From assembly GCA_022841825.1 (NCBI GenBank), contig JALHQT010000013.1:1-43559 (forward strand): a stretch of DNA of 43,559 bases, given 5' to 3'. How positions within the stretch are numbered: position 1 is the first letter of the stretch; every line of letters starts with the position of its first letter. The translations under genes were made by a program, and so were the position numbers. Shown in pieces: positions 32,655 through 42,102 of this stretch. The notes under the pieces were generated by a model. It saw only the letters and a program-made list of their open reading frames with translations. It was not told where the DNA came from and did no database searches. This DNA is from Anaerolineae bacterium. Lineage in GTDB: Bacteria > Chloroflexota > Anaerolineae > Aggregatilineales > Phototrophicaceae.

Positions 32655-34199
32655 ATGTCCTACACGAAAAGTTACTTCGCGTTTCTATGCATCCTGATCC
32701 TCCTCGGCATACTGCCCGTGTTTTCGCCTGTCATGCTTGCGTCTGCACAGAGCTTTCCTCTGCCACAGGTCGATCAGGATCGAATCGATGCCTATATTCA
32801 GTCCAGAATGCAGATTGCCAACATTCCCGGTCTGGCACTGGGTGTGGTATACGGCGACGAGGTTGTCTATCTCAAGGGCTATGGCATCGCCGCGCCGGAT
32901 GGGCGAACTGTGACTCCTCAGACCCCTTTCATTCTTGGCTCAACCTCCAAGTCCTTCACCGCGCTGGCAGTGATGCAACTGGTTGAGGCGGGCAAGATAG
33001 AGCTGGATGCACCTGTCACCACGTATCTACCCTGGTTCCGCACGAATGATGCAGCAGCATCCGCCCAGATCACCGTGCGCAACTTGTTAAACCAGAACAG
33101 TGGGCTACCCACCGACGCAGGTCGACTGGGCTTCACAGATAACGACCAGAGTGATATGGCGCTTGAAATTGGCATTCGAGATTTGTCTGGCGTACCGCTG
33201 AGTCAACCAGCAGGTCAACACTACGAATACGCCAACGAAAATTACAGCCTACTGGGTTTGATCGTCCAGGCAGTATCAGGGAGTTCATACGAAGAATATG
33301 TCCGTTCCGCGATCTTTGCTCCACTCCAGATGAGCCACAGCGCGGCTGCACTTTCCGATCCCGCAGCAATCGACATCGCCACAGGCTATCGCTATTGGTT
33401 CTTTTGGCCGGTCGCGTTCGATGCGCCTTACCCTCGGCGCATGACTCCAGCGGGTTTTCTGATTTCATCAGCAGAAGACATGACCCATTATTTAATCGCC
33501 CAGTTGAACGAGGGCACTTATGGCGATAACCTGCTCTTGTCCCCACAGGGAATCGATACAATGCACACTCCCAATCCTTTAGGCACGTATGGCATGGGAT
33601 GGGTGATACAGGGCGAACCCGGATCAACCAGAATCTGGCACAACGGGGATGTTAGCAATTTCCACTCCAATCTGCTGCTGCTCCCTGACCAGCACATTGG
33701 GATCGGCATACTAGTCAATGTCAACGGCTTCTTTAACAGTGCCGGAGTCAATATTCCAATAGAAGGTGTCGCCGAAATCCTTCTTGGAAACAACCTGAGC
33801 GCAAGCATCAATCCACCAGTAACCGTCATCCCGCAGGTGGTGCTGCTGGTTGCGCTGCTCATTCCTGCCCTTTGGATCGTAGGGTCTTACCTTTCCATCA
33901 GGCGCTGGCAACATCGCGGTGAGCTTCCTCCACGCAGCATCCGTCGTTTATGGCGGTTCTACCTGCCTCTATCCATCGATATTCTTCCGGTGGGTATTGC
34001 CTGGATCTTCGTGCCCTCACAGTTTCATGCGCCCGTAGAAACAACTGCCCTTTTCGCTCCTGATGCGTTTATCGTGATTGCGACGCTAACAGCCCTGAGC
34101 ATTGGCTGGGCGATCGCGCGCGCCTTCTTGACTCTTCACCCTCTCCGTCTTGTGCATCACGCAGGTAGTTACCGAGTAAAACGCAGCCTCATTGGATGA
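32655..34199 (+). CDS. Serine hydrolase (beta-lactamase/AmpC fold) with C-terminal membrane domain
   Basis: This 514-residue protein has a signal segment (SYFAFLCILILLGILPVFSP), then a class-C-beta-lactamase-like domain with S96-T-S-K99 (nucleophile and base), Y192-A-N194 and the HNGD motif in RIWHNGDVSNFHSN. Three hydrophobic helices follow at about 400-510 (VVLLVALLIPALWIV; IDILPVGIAWIFV; FIVIATLTALSIGWAI). The domain faces outside; relatives are D-aminopeptidases, esterases and penicillin-binding-like enzymes. GAGG sits 5 bases before ATG 32655. The open frame starts at 32559, inside the palindrome, and is not used. Confidence 0.87.
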   Translation: MSYTKSYFAFLCILILLGILPVFSPVMLASAQSFPLPQVDQDRIDAYIQSRMQIANIPGLALGVVYGDEVVYLKGYGIAAPDGRTVTPQTPFILGSTSKSFTALAVMQLVEAGKIELDAPVTTYLPWFRTNDAAASAQITVRNLLNQNSGLPTDAGRLGFTDNDQSDMALEIGIRDLSGVPLSQPAGQHYEYANENYSLLGLIVQAVSGSSYEEYVRSAIFAPLQMSHSAAALSDPAAIDIATGYRYWFFWPVAFDAPYPRRMTPAGFLISSAEDMTHYLIAQLNEGTYGDNLLLSPQGIDTMHTPNPLGTYGMGWVIQGEPGSTRIWHNGDVSNFHSNLLLLPDQHIGIGILVNVNGFFNSAGVNIPIEGVAEILLGNNLSASINPPVTVIPQVVLLVALLIPALWIVGSYLSIRRWQHRGELPPRSIRRLWRFYLPLSIDILPVGIAWIFVPSQFHAPVETTALFAPDAFIVIATLTALSIGWAIARAFLTLHPLRLVHHAGSYRVKRSLIG

Positions 34200-34262
34200 C
34201 ACGTGAATACGTTGGGATAGTTCATTACAGAAAATGCACCATGTAGAAAGTGGACAATAAGC

Positions 34263-34487
34263 ATGTATGTGGAAATCAGAATCAAAGGGACTTTGAAGCC
34301 CGACTGGTCAGACTGGTTAGAAGGTTTAATCGTCTCTCATCAGGCAAATGGGGAAACCGTCTTAAATGGACAGATTTCCGATCAGTCCGCGCTGATCGGG
34401 CTGTTGAACCGTATTCATGGTCTAAATCTGGAGCTGCTTTCGTTTTCACAATCCGACACAGCAGACTCACCAAACTTCAAACCGTAA
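34263..34487 (+). CDS. Small conserved protein of unknown function (paralogue A)
   Basis: This 74-residue protein shares a core with the gene at 40915: (I/V)R(I/V)KG-L-P-W-W, then GET-L-G, DQSAL-GLL and a closing L-L-S. The predicted order is strand, helix, two strands, helix, strand, a ferredoxin-like fold as in small ligand-binding or antitoxin-like proteins. It sits between the serine hydrolase and an MDR oxidoreductase. No domain name is known to me. No clear ribosome site. Confidence 0.65.
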   Translation: MYVEIRIKGTLKPDWSDWLEGLIVSHQANGETVLNGQISDQSALIGLLNRIHGLNLELLSFSQSDTADSPNFKP

Positions 34488-34539
34488 ACAGTCATCTTCA
34501 ATCAAACGCCCACTAGCATTCACTATAAGGAGTGAAGAA

Positions 34540-35532
34540 ATGAACACCACCATGAAAGCAATCATCTACACACAGTATGGATCACCGGATGTCATTCAAT
34601 TCAAAGAGGTCGAAAAACCGACCCCGAAGGACGGTGAAGTACTCATCAAAGTTCATGCCGCATCCGTCAATGCCGGTGACTGGATTTACCTGAGAGGCAC
34701 ACCCTGGTTGTTCCGCCTGGCGGCTGGGCTGCTCAAACCCAAAAATATCTTCCTTGGGGCGGATGTGGCGGGGCGAGTACAGGCGGTAGGCAAAAATGTC
34801 AACCAGTTTCAGCCCGGTGATGAGGTATTCGGGGACTTAAGCGCCTGTGGCAGGGGTACTTTTGCCGAATATGTATGTGCGAGTGAAACGGCATTGGTGT
34901 TGAAACCCACCAATACACCGTTCGAGGAAGCCGCAGCCGTCCCCGTAGCGGCAGTTACCGCCTTGCAGGGTCTTCAAAGCAGGGGGCAGATTCAGCCGGG
35001 GCAAAAGGTAGTGATTAATGGCGCGTCGGGTGGTGTCGGTACATTTGCGGTGCAGATTGCCAAAGCGTTCGGAGCGGAAGTCACGGCTGTATGCAGCACC
35101 AGGAATGTGAGCCGGATGCGCTCGATTGGGGCAGATCATGTGATTGATTACACCCAAGAAGATTTTACTCAAAACGGGCAGCAGTATGACTTTATTCTTG
35201 CTGCGAATGGCTATCGTCCGATTTCAGATTACAAGCGAGCGCTAAGCCCTGAAGGAACCTATGTCATGACCGGCGGTGCTATGGCGCAAATGTTTGAGGC
35301 TATGCTGCTGGGGCCGCTGGTATCCATGACCGGGAATAAGAAAATGGGTAACATCATGGCGAAACCCGACAAAGAAAACCTGGCTTTTATGAAGGAACTC
35401 CTTGAAGCCGGAAAAGTAAAACCGGTAATCGACAGATGTTACCCCTTGAGCGAGGTTGCTGAAGCGATCCGGTATCTTGAAGCAGGACACGCTCAAGGAA
35501 AAGTCGTCATCACCGTGCAATCCGGTAATTGA
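34540..35532 (+). CDS. Zinc-less MDR oxidoreductase (quinone-oxidoreductase type), copy 1
   Basis: This 330-residue NAD(P)H-dependent medium-chain reductase has the GroES-like domain (SVNAGDW where zinc-dependent enzymes have the catalytic Cys), LGADVAGRVQAVGKN, PGDEVFGD and the Rossmann motif INGASGGVGTFAVQIAK. Structural-zinc cysteines are absent. The C terminus (YPLSEVAEAIRYLEAGHAQG) is typical. These enzymes reduce quinones or enones. AAGGAGTG is 7-8 bases before ATG 34540. It is one of three full copies plus one truncated copy within 8.5 kb. Confidence 0.9.
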   Translation: MNTTMKAIIYTQYGSPDVIQFKEVEKPTPKDGEVLIKVHAASVNAGDWIYLRGTPWLFRLAAGLLKPKNIFLGADVAGRVQAVGKNVNQFQPGDEVFGDLSACGRGTFAEYVCASETALVLKPTNTPFEEAAAVPVAAVTALQGLQSRGQIQPGQKVVINGASGGVGTFAVQIAKAFGAEVTAVCSTRNVSRMRSIGADHVIDYTQEDFTQNGQQYDFILAANGYRPISDYKRALSPEGTYVMTGGAMAQMFEAMLLGPLVSMTGNKKMGNIMAKPDKENLAFMKELLEAGKVKPVIDRCYPLSEVAEAIRYLEAGHAQGKVVITVQSGN

Positions 35533-35611
35533 AACTAGCGAAAAACTGCACCTGCCGCGATGAAGCCTAGTAGAATTGCGGCAGGCGACCGGGTGCTTAG
35601 GAGAAATACGT

Positions 35612-36532
35612 ATGAAAGCCATCGTATTGACAAAATACGGATCACCAGATGGACTTCAACTCCAAGAGGTCGAAAAACCTGTCCCGAGGGACAATGAAGT
35701 TCTGATACGAGTCTATGCGGCAACTGTAATCACAGGGGATGTCATACTTCGGCGGCTCCATCCCCTGATCTATATCCTCTTCCAACTGTTTGGTATAAGA
35801 CGAAAAAGAATACCAGGTCATGAGTTCGCGGGGGAAATTGAAGTGGTGGGCAGCCGGGTAACGCGCTTTAAGAAAGGTGACGAGGTTTTTGGGACGACCA
35901 CCGGATTGAGCGCTGGTGCGTATGCCGAGTACGTGTGTCTGCCTGAAGCATGGGCGAAAGGGGTGCTGGTAGTAAAACCGGCCAATATGACCTACGAGGA
36001 AGCCGCTGCCGTTCCTGTTGGAGGAATGACCGCCTTGTATCTGCTTAAAACCGCAAATATCGAGCGTGGACAAAAAGTGCTTATCTATGGCGCATCTGGA
36101 AGCGTAGGGACTTTCGCGGTACAGCTTGCGAAGTATTTTGGAGCAGAAGTGACCGGGGTATGCAGCACCGAGAATCTGGAATTGGTGAAATCGCTGGGAG
36201 CCGATAAAGTCATTGATTACACCCAGGAGGAATTTACGCAAAACGGCCAGACTTATGATGTGGTTTTTGACGCGGTACGCAAGCTTTCTCTTTCACAGAG
36301 TGAAAGCTCACTAAAGGAAAAAGGTATCTATCTTTCGGTCAAATCTTCAACAAGCGAAAAGGGCGAAAACCTACTTTTCATCAAAGAACTTATTGAGGCA
36401 GGCAAGATAAAGCCGGTCATTGACAGACGATATGCGTTGGAACAGACTGCCGAGGCGCACCGCTATGTCGAAACAGGACACAAAAAGGGAAATGTCGTCA
36501 TCACGGTGGTACACAGTGGCAATACCGAATAG
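35612..36532 (+). CDS. Zinc-less MDR oxidoreductase, copy 2 (shortened)
   Basis: This 306-residue homologue starts [17 protein letters not shown]. It has [23 protein letters not shown] and the dinucleotide motif [18 protein letters not shown]. It is shorter than copies 1 and 3 by about 20 residues between the FDAV strand and FIKELIEAG, where the others have the GG(A/N) strand and a hydrophobic patch. This could alter quinone or dimer contacts. Start at 35612 follows GGAGAAATACG, the same leader as copy 3, which argues for recent duplication. Confidence 0.87.
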   Translation: MKAIVLTKYGSPDGLQLQEVEKPVPRDNEVLIRVYAATVITGDVILRRLHPLIYILFQLFGIRRKRIPGHEFAGEIEVVGSRVTRFKKGDEVFGTTTGLSAGAYAEYVCLPEAWAKGVLVVKPANMTYEEAAAVPVGGMTALYLLKTANIERGQKVLIYGASGSVGTFAVQLAKYFGAEVTGVCSTENLELVKSLGADKVIDYTQEEFTQNGQTYDVVFDAVRKLSLSQSESSLKEKGIYLSVKSSTSEKGENLLFIKELIEAGKIKPVIDRRYALEQTAEAHRYVETGHKKGNVVITVVHSGNTE

Positions 36533-36580
36533 CAAATTGGGGCTCATGATTATCTTAAAAACGATTAGCCGGGGGATACG

Positions 36581-37018
36581 ATGATAGGGGACACATTGCT
36601 GACTGGCCGCTGGAACAATCGGTTTACGGCGGGGCTTGGACTGATCTTTTTCTCCTTCATTGCTGTCACTTTGTTCACGGCGGTACTGTCGGCAGGAGAC
36701 GCCTTTAGGGGGCTTGTGCTGATCGGCTGCCTGTTCTGAATATTCACCGAGGGACACCTGACCATGCGGTTCGCATGGGAGAAGAGACAATCGGGGAACA
36801 GGAATACAGTCAAACCGGGATGCGCCATCCAACTTTTCAGGCTGGCTTATAATGCGGCCTGGCTGCTGCCAATCGTGCTGACCTTTAATGAAACGCTGGA
36901 CTACACTACGGGGTTTGCGGCCTTTACGACAATCTGTATTGTCAGGCTCATCGCTAATCTGTATGCGAATAACGTCCTCAACGCACAGCAGTTCGACACC
37001 TTTCTCTTCCGAGCGTGA
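36581..37018 (+). pseudogene. Membrane protein split by an in-frame TGA
   Basis: From ATG 36581 a 145-codon frame runs to 37018, broken only by TGA at 36737-36739 (codon 53). The first half has two hydrophobic helices (LIFFSFIAVTLFTAVL, GLVLIGCLF) and the second begins IFTEGHLTMRFAWEKRQSGN, with further helices at AYNAAWLLPIVLTF and AAFTTICIVRLIANLY. TGG to TGA would restore a four-helix protein. No family was recognised. A second start at ATG 36764 could yield an 84-residue piece. GGGGG at 36571 precedes the first ATG. Confidence 0.6.
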
Positions 37019-37053
37019 GAATGTCGGATGAAAGCCGTACAGGAGAAATACGC

Positions 37054-38034
37054 ATGAAAGCCATAGTATTGACGAAATACGGATCACCGGATGGGCTTCA
37101 GCTCACAGAAGTCGAAAAACCAACTCCAAAGGACAATGAAGTCCTGATACGAGTGCGTGCGACAACCGTAACAGCCGGGGATGCTGAGATTCGAACGCTC
37201 AATTTCCCAATCTGGCTGATGCTCCCTATCCGCATCTATGTAGGTTTCATTAAGCCAAGGAACTTCATTCTCGGACAGGAACTCGCCGGGGACGTTGAGG
37301 CCGTCGGCAAAGCTGTGACACGATTTAAGGAAGGCGACCCCGTTATCGGAACAACCGGTTTTCGGTTTGGTGCTCATGCTGAATACGCCTGTCTGCCGGA
37401 AGCGGGAGTATTGGCCATCAAACCGTCTAATATGCCCTACGAGGAAGCCACTGCCGTTTCTGTTGCTGGAATTGAAGCCCTGCATTTTATGAGAAAAGCG
37501 AATATCCAGAGTGGAGAAAAGGTATTGATCGTTGGTGCAGGTGGGAGTATCGGTACGATTGCAGTACAGCTTGCTCGATACTATGGGGCGGAAGTGACCG
37601 GTGTGGACAGCACCGGGAAGCTGGACATGCTGCGCTCAATTGGCGTGGATCACACCATTGACTACACCCGGGCGGATTTTACTCAAAGCGGTCAGACCTA
37701 TGACGTTATCTTTGATGTGATGGGCAAGAGTTCGTTTTCAGGAAGTATCCAATCGCTCAAGCCAAACGGGCGCTATCTTTTAGGAGGTAACTCCGGACCG
37801 TCACAGATACTTCGGGGGTGGTGGGTTTCGATGACAGGGAGCAAAAAAGTCATCGTTGGGGCAGCGAGTCAAAAGACTGAAGATCTGTTTTTCCTCAAAG
37901 AACTCATTGAGGCGGGAAAGCTGAAGACGGTGATTGATAGACGCTACCCCTTGGAACAGACTGCCGAGGCGCACCGCTACGTCGAAACAGGGCAAAAGAA
38001 AGGAAATGTCGTCATCACTGTAGCCCACGATTGA
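37054..38034 (+). CDS. Zinc-less MDR oxidoreductase, copy 3
   Basis: This 326-residue protein starts [20 protein letters not shown], nearly as copy 2, with GQELAGDVEAVGKAV, FKEGDPVIGT and IVGAGGSIGTIAVQLARYYG. The middle region (LGGNSGPSQILRGWWVSMTG) aligns with copy 1 where copy 2 is deleted. The final helix [20 protein letters not shown] is nearly identical to copy 2. The leader AGGAGAAATACGC is shared with copy 2. NAD(P)H-dependent reduction of an enone or quinone is expected by family; the substrate is unknown. Confidence 0.9.
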   Translation: MKAIVLTKYGSPDGLQLTEVEKPTPKDNEVLIRVRATTVTAGDAEIRTLNFPIWLMLPIRIYVGFIKPRNFILGQELAGDVEAVGKAVTRFKEGDPVIGTTGFRFGAHAEYACLPEAGVLAIKPSNMPYEEATAVSVAGIEALHFMRKANIQSGEKVLIVGAGGSIGTIAVQLARYYGAEVTGVDSTGKLDMLRSIGVDHTIDYTRADFTQSGQTYDVIFDVMGKSSFSGSIQSLKPNGRYLLGGNSGPSQILRGWWVSMTGSKKVIVGAASQKTEDLFFLKELIEAGKLKTVIDRRYPLEQTAEAHRYVETGQKKGNVVITVAHD

Positions 38035-38140
38035 ATCCTCGAAACGTGTGTAAAACAACAGCAGCGTCACTTCTGCGCCGCTCTGGTTTACCCACGTGCT
38101 CGGACGCTTCGCGAGTATGGACATACGATATACTTGCTCC

Positions 38141-40774
38141 ATGATTACGTCTATTCTATCTACTAAACTTCATATTCCTTCGTCTCAGAATAAGGTTGTC
38201 ATCCGCCGCCGTCTGATTGATCGGCTGAACGAGGGACTGCATGGTAAGCTGTCTCTCATCTCTGCTCCCGCCGGTTTTGGGAAGACCACACTGGTCAGTG
38301 AATGGATTACCGATTGCCGCCGTGCGACTGCCTGGCTTTCGCTGGACGAGGGGGATAACAACCTCACACGCTTTCTGATTTACTTCGTCGCTGCTGTGCA
38401 GACCATAGCACCGAATACGGGCGAAGAGGTTTTGGCGGTACTCCAATCGCCTCAGCCACCGCCAACCGAAGTGATGTTGACAGCGCTGCTCAATGAAATC
38501 GTCACCATCCCGGACGATTTTCTGCTTGTGCTTGACGATTACCATCTGACAGATGCCAGACCGATTGACCATGCGCTTACCTTTTTCCTCGAGCATCTGC
38601 CTCCCCGGATGCACCTGGTCATCACGACCCGCGAGGATCCGAATCTGCCGTTGGCGAGGTTGCGGGCACGGAGGCAGTTGACCGAACTGCGCGCCGCCGA
38701 CCTGCGCTTCACTCCGGATGAAGCGGCCCATTTCCTCAATCAGATGATGGGACTTCGTCTTTCGGCGGAAGAAATTGACGCGCTGGAAACCCGCACCGAA
38801 GGCTGGATTGCAGGTTTGCAACTCGCCGCGATTTCCATGCAGGGACATCAGGATGTGAGCAGTTTCATTCAATCCTTCAGTGGCAGTCACCATTTCGTGT
38901 TGGACTATCTGGTTGAAGAAGTCCTGCAACGGCAGTCGGAACATCTCCAGACGTTCTTGCTACACACGTCGATCTTGGATCGCCTCTGTGGTTCGCTGTG
39001 TGACGCGATTCTGCTTGACAAGTCTGCTTCCGGACAAGCCACGCTGGAATCTATCGAACACGCCAATCTGTTCCTCATCCCACTGGACAATGAGCGCCGC
39101 TGGTATCGCTATCACCATCTCTTTGCGGATTTGCTCCGGCAGCGGCTGCATCAGCGCATGAGTACGGAGGGAGTCGCTGAACTACACAGCCGCGCTAGCC
39201 TGTGGTATGAAGAGCATGGGCTGGAGCTGGATGCCTTTCATCATGCCGCCGCCGCCCACGATATTGAGCGTGTCGAGCGCCTGATTGAGGGCGATGGGAT
39301 GCCCCTACAATTTCGGAGCGCATGGGCACCTGTCCTCAACTGGCTGGAGTCGCTGCCGAGAGCGGTATTGGATGCCAGACCCTCGCTGTGGGTAACTTAC
39401 GCCTCAACATTGTTGTTTGGCGGGCAACAGCCGTCCGCCGTCGAACTGAAACTACAAGCGGCTGAACAGGCGCTGAAAACAGCCGAAACAAATGACAATA
39501 CCGACGACCTTATCGGACGTATTTCCGCTATCCGGGCGCTGTTGGGCGTTATTTCCCACGATGCCGAAACCATCATGATTCAGTCGCATCGCGCACTGGA
39601 GTATCTGCACCCCGGCAATATTCCTGTCCGCACCGCAGCAACCATGGCGCTCGGCCATGCCTATCAGCTACAGGGAAACCGTGCCGCCGCCCGGCAAGCC
39701 TTTCTGGATGTGATCGCCTTCAGTAACGCATCCCGAAATTCGGTCTATACGACATCGGCTGCCATGTATCTCGCTCATCTCGAGGAATCTGACAACCAAC
39801 TGGCATCCGCGACAGCGACTTACAAGCGTGCTGCACAATTGGCGGGTGATCCGCCGGAGGCGATGGTTGCGATAGCCTATCTTGGTTTAGCCCGCATCCA
39901 CTATCAATGGAACGATCTGGAGGCCGCCGAAGCGTATGGGCAGCAATGCGCCCACTTTTTGCGACAGATGTACAGCATTGACTCCACTGCTGCCTATGAT
40001 GTGTTTTTGGCCCGCCTCAAATTGACACAGGGCGATGCTGCGGGTGCTGTTGCTACATTGGCGGAAGCCGAGGCGTTCGTTCACCAACATCACTTTATGC
40101 ACCGGATGCCTGAAATCGCTGCCACACAGGTCATGGCCTTGCTGCAACAGGGCAATCTGGCGGCAGCTGCGCATATTGCCCGAACTCATGACCTCCCCAT
40201 CAGTCAGGCGCGGATCTATCTGGCTGAGGGAAACCCGTCCGCAGCACTGGCACTGTTGGTACCCTTACGCCAGCAGATGGAGGCAAAAGGCTGGGCAGAC
40301 GAGCAGCTCCGGGTGATGATACTGACAGCAATCGCGCTGCACGCGCTCGGTGAAAAAGATGACGCTGCGCAGGTGTTGGTTGAGGCGCTGGCGATGGCGA
40401 AGACGGGTGGATTCATACGTCTCTTTATCGATGAGGGCTTGCCGATGGCAGAGCTCTTGTCCGAAGCATCGGCCCGCGGGTTGATGCCGGACTATATACG
40501 CAACCTATTGACGGCATTTAAAGCGGAGCGTGAGAAGCGTAAAGAAACCGCTCAGCAGCCCTCGCCAGCCCAACCCCTTATCGAGCCATTGAGCCAGCGT
40601 GAGTTGGAAATACTCCGTCTGGTTGCTGACGGACTTTCGAATCGTGAGATCAGCGAGCGGCTTTTCATCGCTCTTGTCACGGTCAAGGTTCACAACGGGA
40701 AGATTTTCGAAAAACTACAGGTTCAGCGGCGCACCGAAGCGGTGGCCCGTGCCCGCGAGTTGGGTCTGTTGTAG
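38141..40774 (+). CDS. LuxR-family LAL/MalT-like ATP-binding regulator (2)
   Basis: This 877-residue STAND regulator has Walker A at 42-50 (APAGFGKTT, K49), Walker B (LLVLDDYHLTD), the TREDPNLPLARLRARRQL arm, EGWIAGLQLAA, a TPR-type sensor region (about 340-790) and a C-terminal LuxR HTH (LSQRELEILRLVADGLSNRE). ATG 38141 (MITSILSTKLHIP) agrees with the family N terminus. There is no ribosome site; TATACT lies 6 bases upstream, so the mRNA may be leaderless. It is a paralogue of the gene at 27956 and is followed by a promoter region with TACCCC half-sites. Confidence 0.9.
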   Translation: MITSILSTKLHIPSSQNKVVIRRRLIDRLNEGLHGKLSLISAPAGFGKTTLVSEWITDCRRATAWLSLDEGDNNLTRFLIYFVAAVQTIAPNTGEEVLAVLQSPQPPPTEVMLTALLNEIVTIPDDFLLVLDDYHLTDARPIDHALTFFLEHLPPRMHLVITTREDPNLPLARLRARRQLTELRAADLRFTPDEAAHFLNQMMGLRLSAEEIDALETRTEGWIAGLQLAAISMQGHQDVSSFIQSFSGSHHFVLDYLVEEVLQRQSEHLQTFLLHTSILDRLCGSLCDAILLDKSASGQATLESIEHANLFLIPLDNERRWYRYHHLFADLLRQRLHQRMSTEGVAELHSRASLWYEEHGLELDAFHHAAAAHDIERVERLIEGDGMPLQFRSAWAPVLNWLESLPRAVLDARPSLWVTYASTLLFGGQQPSAVELKLQAAEQALKTAETNDNTDDLIGRISAIRALLGVISHDAETIMIQSHRALEYLHPGNIPVRTAATMALGHAYQLQGNRAAARQAFLDVIAFSNASRNSVYTTSAAMYLAHLEESDNQLASATATYKRAAQLAGDPPEAMVAIAYLGLARIHYQWNDLEAAEAYGQQCAHFLRQMYSIDSTAAYDVFLARLKLTQGDAAGAVATLAEAEAFVHQHHFMHRMPEIAATQVMALLQQGNLAAAAHIARTHDLPISQARIYLAEGNPSAALALLVPLRQQMEAKGWADEQLRVMILTAIALHALGEKDDAAQVLVEALAMAKTGGFIRLFIDEGLPMAELLSEASARGLMPDYIRNLLTAFKAEREKRKETAQQPSPAQPLIEPLSQRELEILRLVADGLSNREISERLFIALVTVKVHNGKIFEKLQVQRRTEAVARARELGLL

Positions 40775-40798
40775 CACCCCGTCACAATCTCACAGAAC

Positions 40799-40838
40799 TA
40801 TACCCCCAAACTATACTTTAGTATCTATACCCCTATAC
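40799..40838 (+). promoter_or_regulatory. Promoter region with TACCCC half-sites and a palindrome
   Basis: CTATACCCCC, ATACT-TT-AGTAT (40813-40824) and CTATACCCC-TATACC lie in a pyrimidine- and A/T-rich stretch ahead of the small gene at 40915. The half-site TACCCC is the same as in the operators at 30648 and 32552. Confidence 0.45.
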
Positions 40839-40914
40839 CTAATCCCCACTATGCTGCCTATAGATTGAGTAAGCGGCGCAGATAGCTTTGAACGGCCACC
40901 TCAGTTAGAAGCTC

Positions 40915-41187
40915 ATGTCGAACAAAATCAACCCGGAAACCGATCCTGATCAACCAGCAGTCTATCAAATCAGGGTCAAAGGACATCTCGATCCTCAATG
41001 GGCAAGCTGGTTTGACGAGATGACCATCACGCTGGACGAGGACGGCGAAACGCTATTAAGCGGCATGGTGGCTGATCAGTCCGCGTTGCATGGTTTGCTG
41101 AGGAAAGTGCGTGATTTAGGAATGCCCTTAATCTCGGTCAAGCGTATTGACCCCCGCTCGCCAGATGTGTCGGATATCGAATCTTGA
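40915..41187 (+). CDS. Small conserved protein of unknown function (paralogue B)
   Basis: This 90-residue protein has a 15-residue acidic/polar lead, then YQIRVKGHLDPQWASWFDEM, a Gly-Glu-Thr turn (EDGETLLSGMVADQSALHG) and LISVKRIDP. It is homologous to the 74-residue protein at 34263 over about 62 positions. Both accompany a LuxR-type ATPase and a membrane or oxidoreductase gene, so a job in that regulatory circuit (ligand binding, or an adaptor) is possible, but unproven. The next gene starts 36 bases later. Confidence 0.68.
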   Translation: MSNKINPETDPDQPAVYQIRVKGHLDPQWASWFDEMTITLDEDGETLLSGMVADQSALHGLLRKVRDLGMPLISVKRIDPRSPDVSDIES

Positions 41188-41222
41188 GATTTATCATCAT
41201 CGTTCAAACAGGAGAGAAGTAC

Positions 41223-41951
41223 ATGAACACCAACAAGCAGACCGCGATTAAGGAGAGTAAAGGGAGCATAACACCCTCGACTCTCATCCGTTGGGCAGGC
41301 TTAGCTGCTGTGGCGGCAGGGATCATTTACACGGTCATTCAACCCATCCACCCACCTGACGTTCGCGCGTCAGTCACCACCAGCGCATGGGCTATCATCA
41401 CCCCCGTGAAGACGGTTATGGCGATGTTCTTCCTGCTCGGCATTACGGGGATCTACGCCAGGCAAGTGAGAGAGACCGGGTGGCTCGGTCTGGTCGGGTT
41501 TCTCCTGCTCATCGTCAGTTGGATGCTCAACCTGTCCTATATCTTTGCCGAAACCTTCATCATTCCGCTGTTGACGACGACCTCACCGACGTTGATCGAT
41601 GGCTTCTTCGGGATCGTCAATGGGCATCCTGTCGATGTTAACCTCGGCGCACTTCCCGGTGTATTTGGGATTGTGGGCATCACGTACATGCTCGGCGGAC
41701 TGCTATTTGGCATCGCGACGTTCCGCGCTGGCATCCTGCCACGCTGGGCTGCCGGTCTGCTCGCCGTCACCTCCGCACTGACCCCTTTGGCTGCACTGGT
41801 CCCGCACGAATATCAGCGGTTAGCAGGGATGCCAGTGGGGATCGCGCTGGCATGGCTGGGATATGCACTCTGGTCACAACGTCAAGCCAATATCGCGGCG
41901 ACCTCAACCGACGTGGGCAGCCCTCAACTTCGCCAAAACGTTGCCAAGTAA
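41223..41951 (+). CDS. Six-helix membrane protein of unknown function
   Basis: This 242-residue protein has about six hydrophobic helices: AGLAAVAAGIIYTVI, VMAMFFLLGITGIYA, GLVGFLLLIVSWMLNLSYIF, FGIVGITYMLGGLLFGIA, GLLAVTSALTPLAALV and GIALAWLGYALW. The shape resembles DUF4386-like or other small integral proteins that follow LAL regulators. AGGAGAG precedes ATG 41223. No catalytic motif was noticed. It is probably cotranscribed with the small gene upstream; a terminator-like hairpin follows. Confidence 0.7.
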   Translation: MNTNKQTAIKESKGSITPSTLIRWAGLAAVAAGIIYTVIQPIHPPDVRASVTTSAWAIITPVKTVMAMFFLLGITGIYARQVRETGWLGLVGFLLLIVSWMLNLSYIFAETFIIPLLTTTSPTLIDGFFGIVNGHPVDVNLGALPGVFGIVGITYMLGGLLFGIATFRAGILPRWAAGLLAVTSALTPLAALVPHEYQRLAGMPVGIALAWLGYALWSQRQANIAATSTDVGSPQLRQNVAK

Positions 41952-41975
41952 GGTCGCTGTCAACTGAACGGAATG

Positions 41976-42001
41976 AACAAGCGGCTAGACCGCCGCTTGT
42001 T
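41976..42001 (+). terminator. Hairpin after the membrane protein gene
   Basis: AACAAGCGGC pairs perfectly with GCCGCTTGTT around a 6-base loop. The T tail is short (TTTC), so termination may be weak. Confidence 0.5.
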
Positions 42002-42102
42002 TCAGGGTGTAGACGATCAGCAGCCTGTCTGAATGCGCTGTGAAACGAATCCACGACTGCCCAACACTGTCCAAGGATCTGAAAAGAAAGCGAATATCTA
42101 AA

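Noticed and set aside
36737-36739. TGA as selenocysteine codon
   Set aside because: No SECIS-like hairpin was recognised downstream, no selenoprotein family matches, and a TGG to TGA change explains it more simply.
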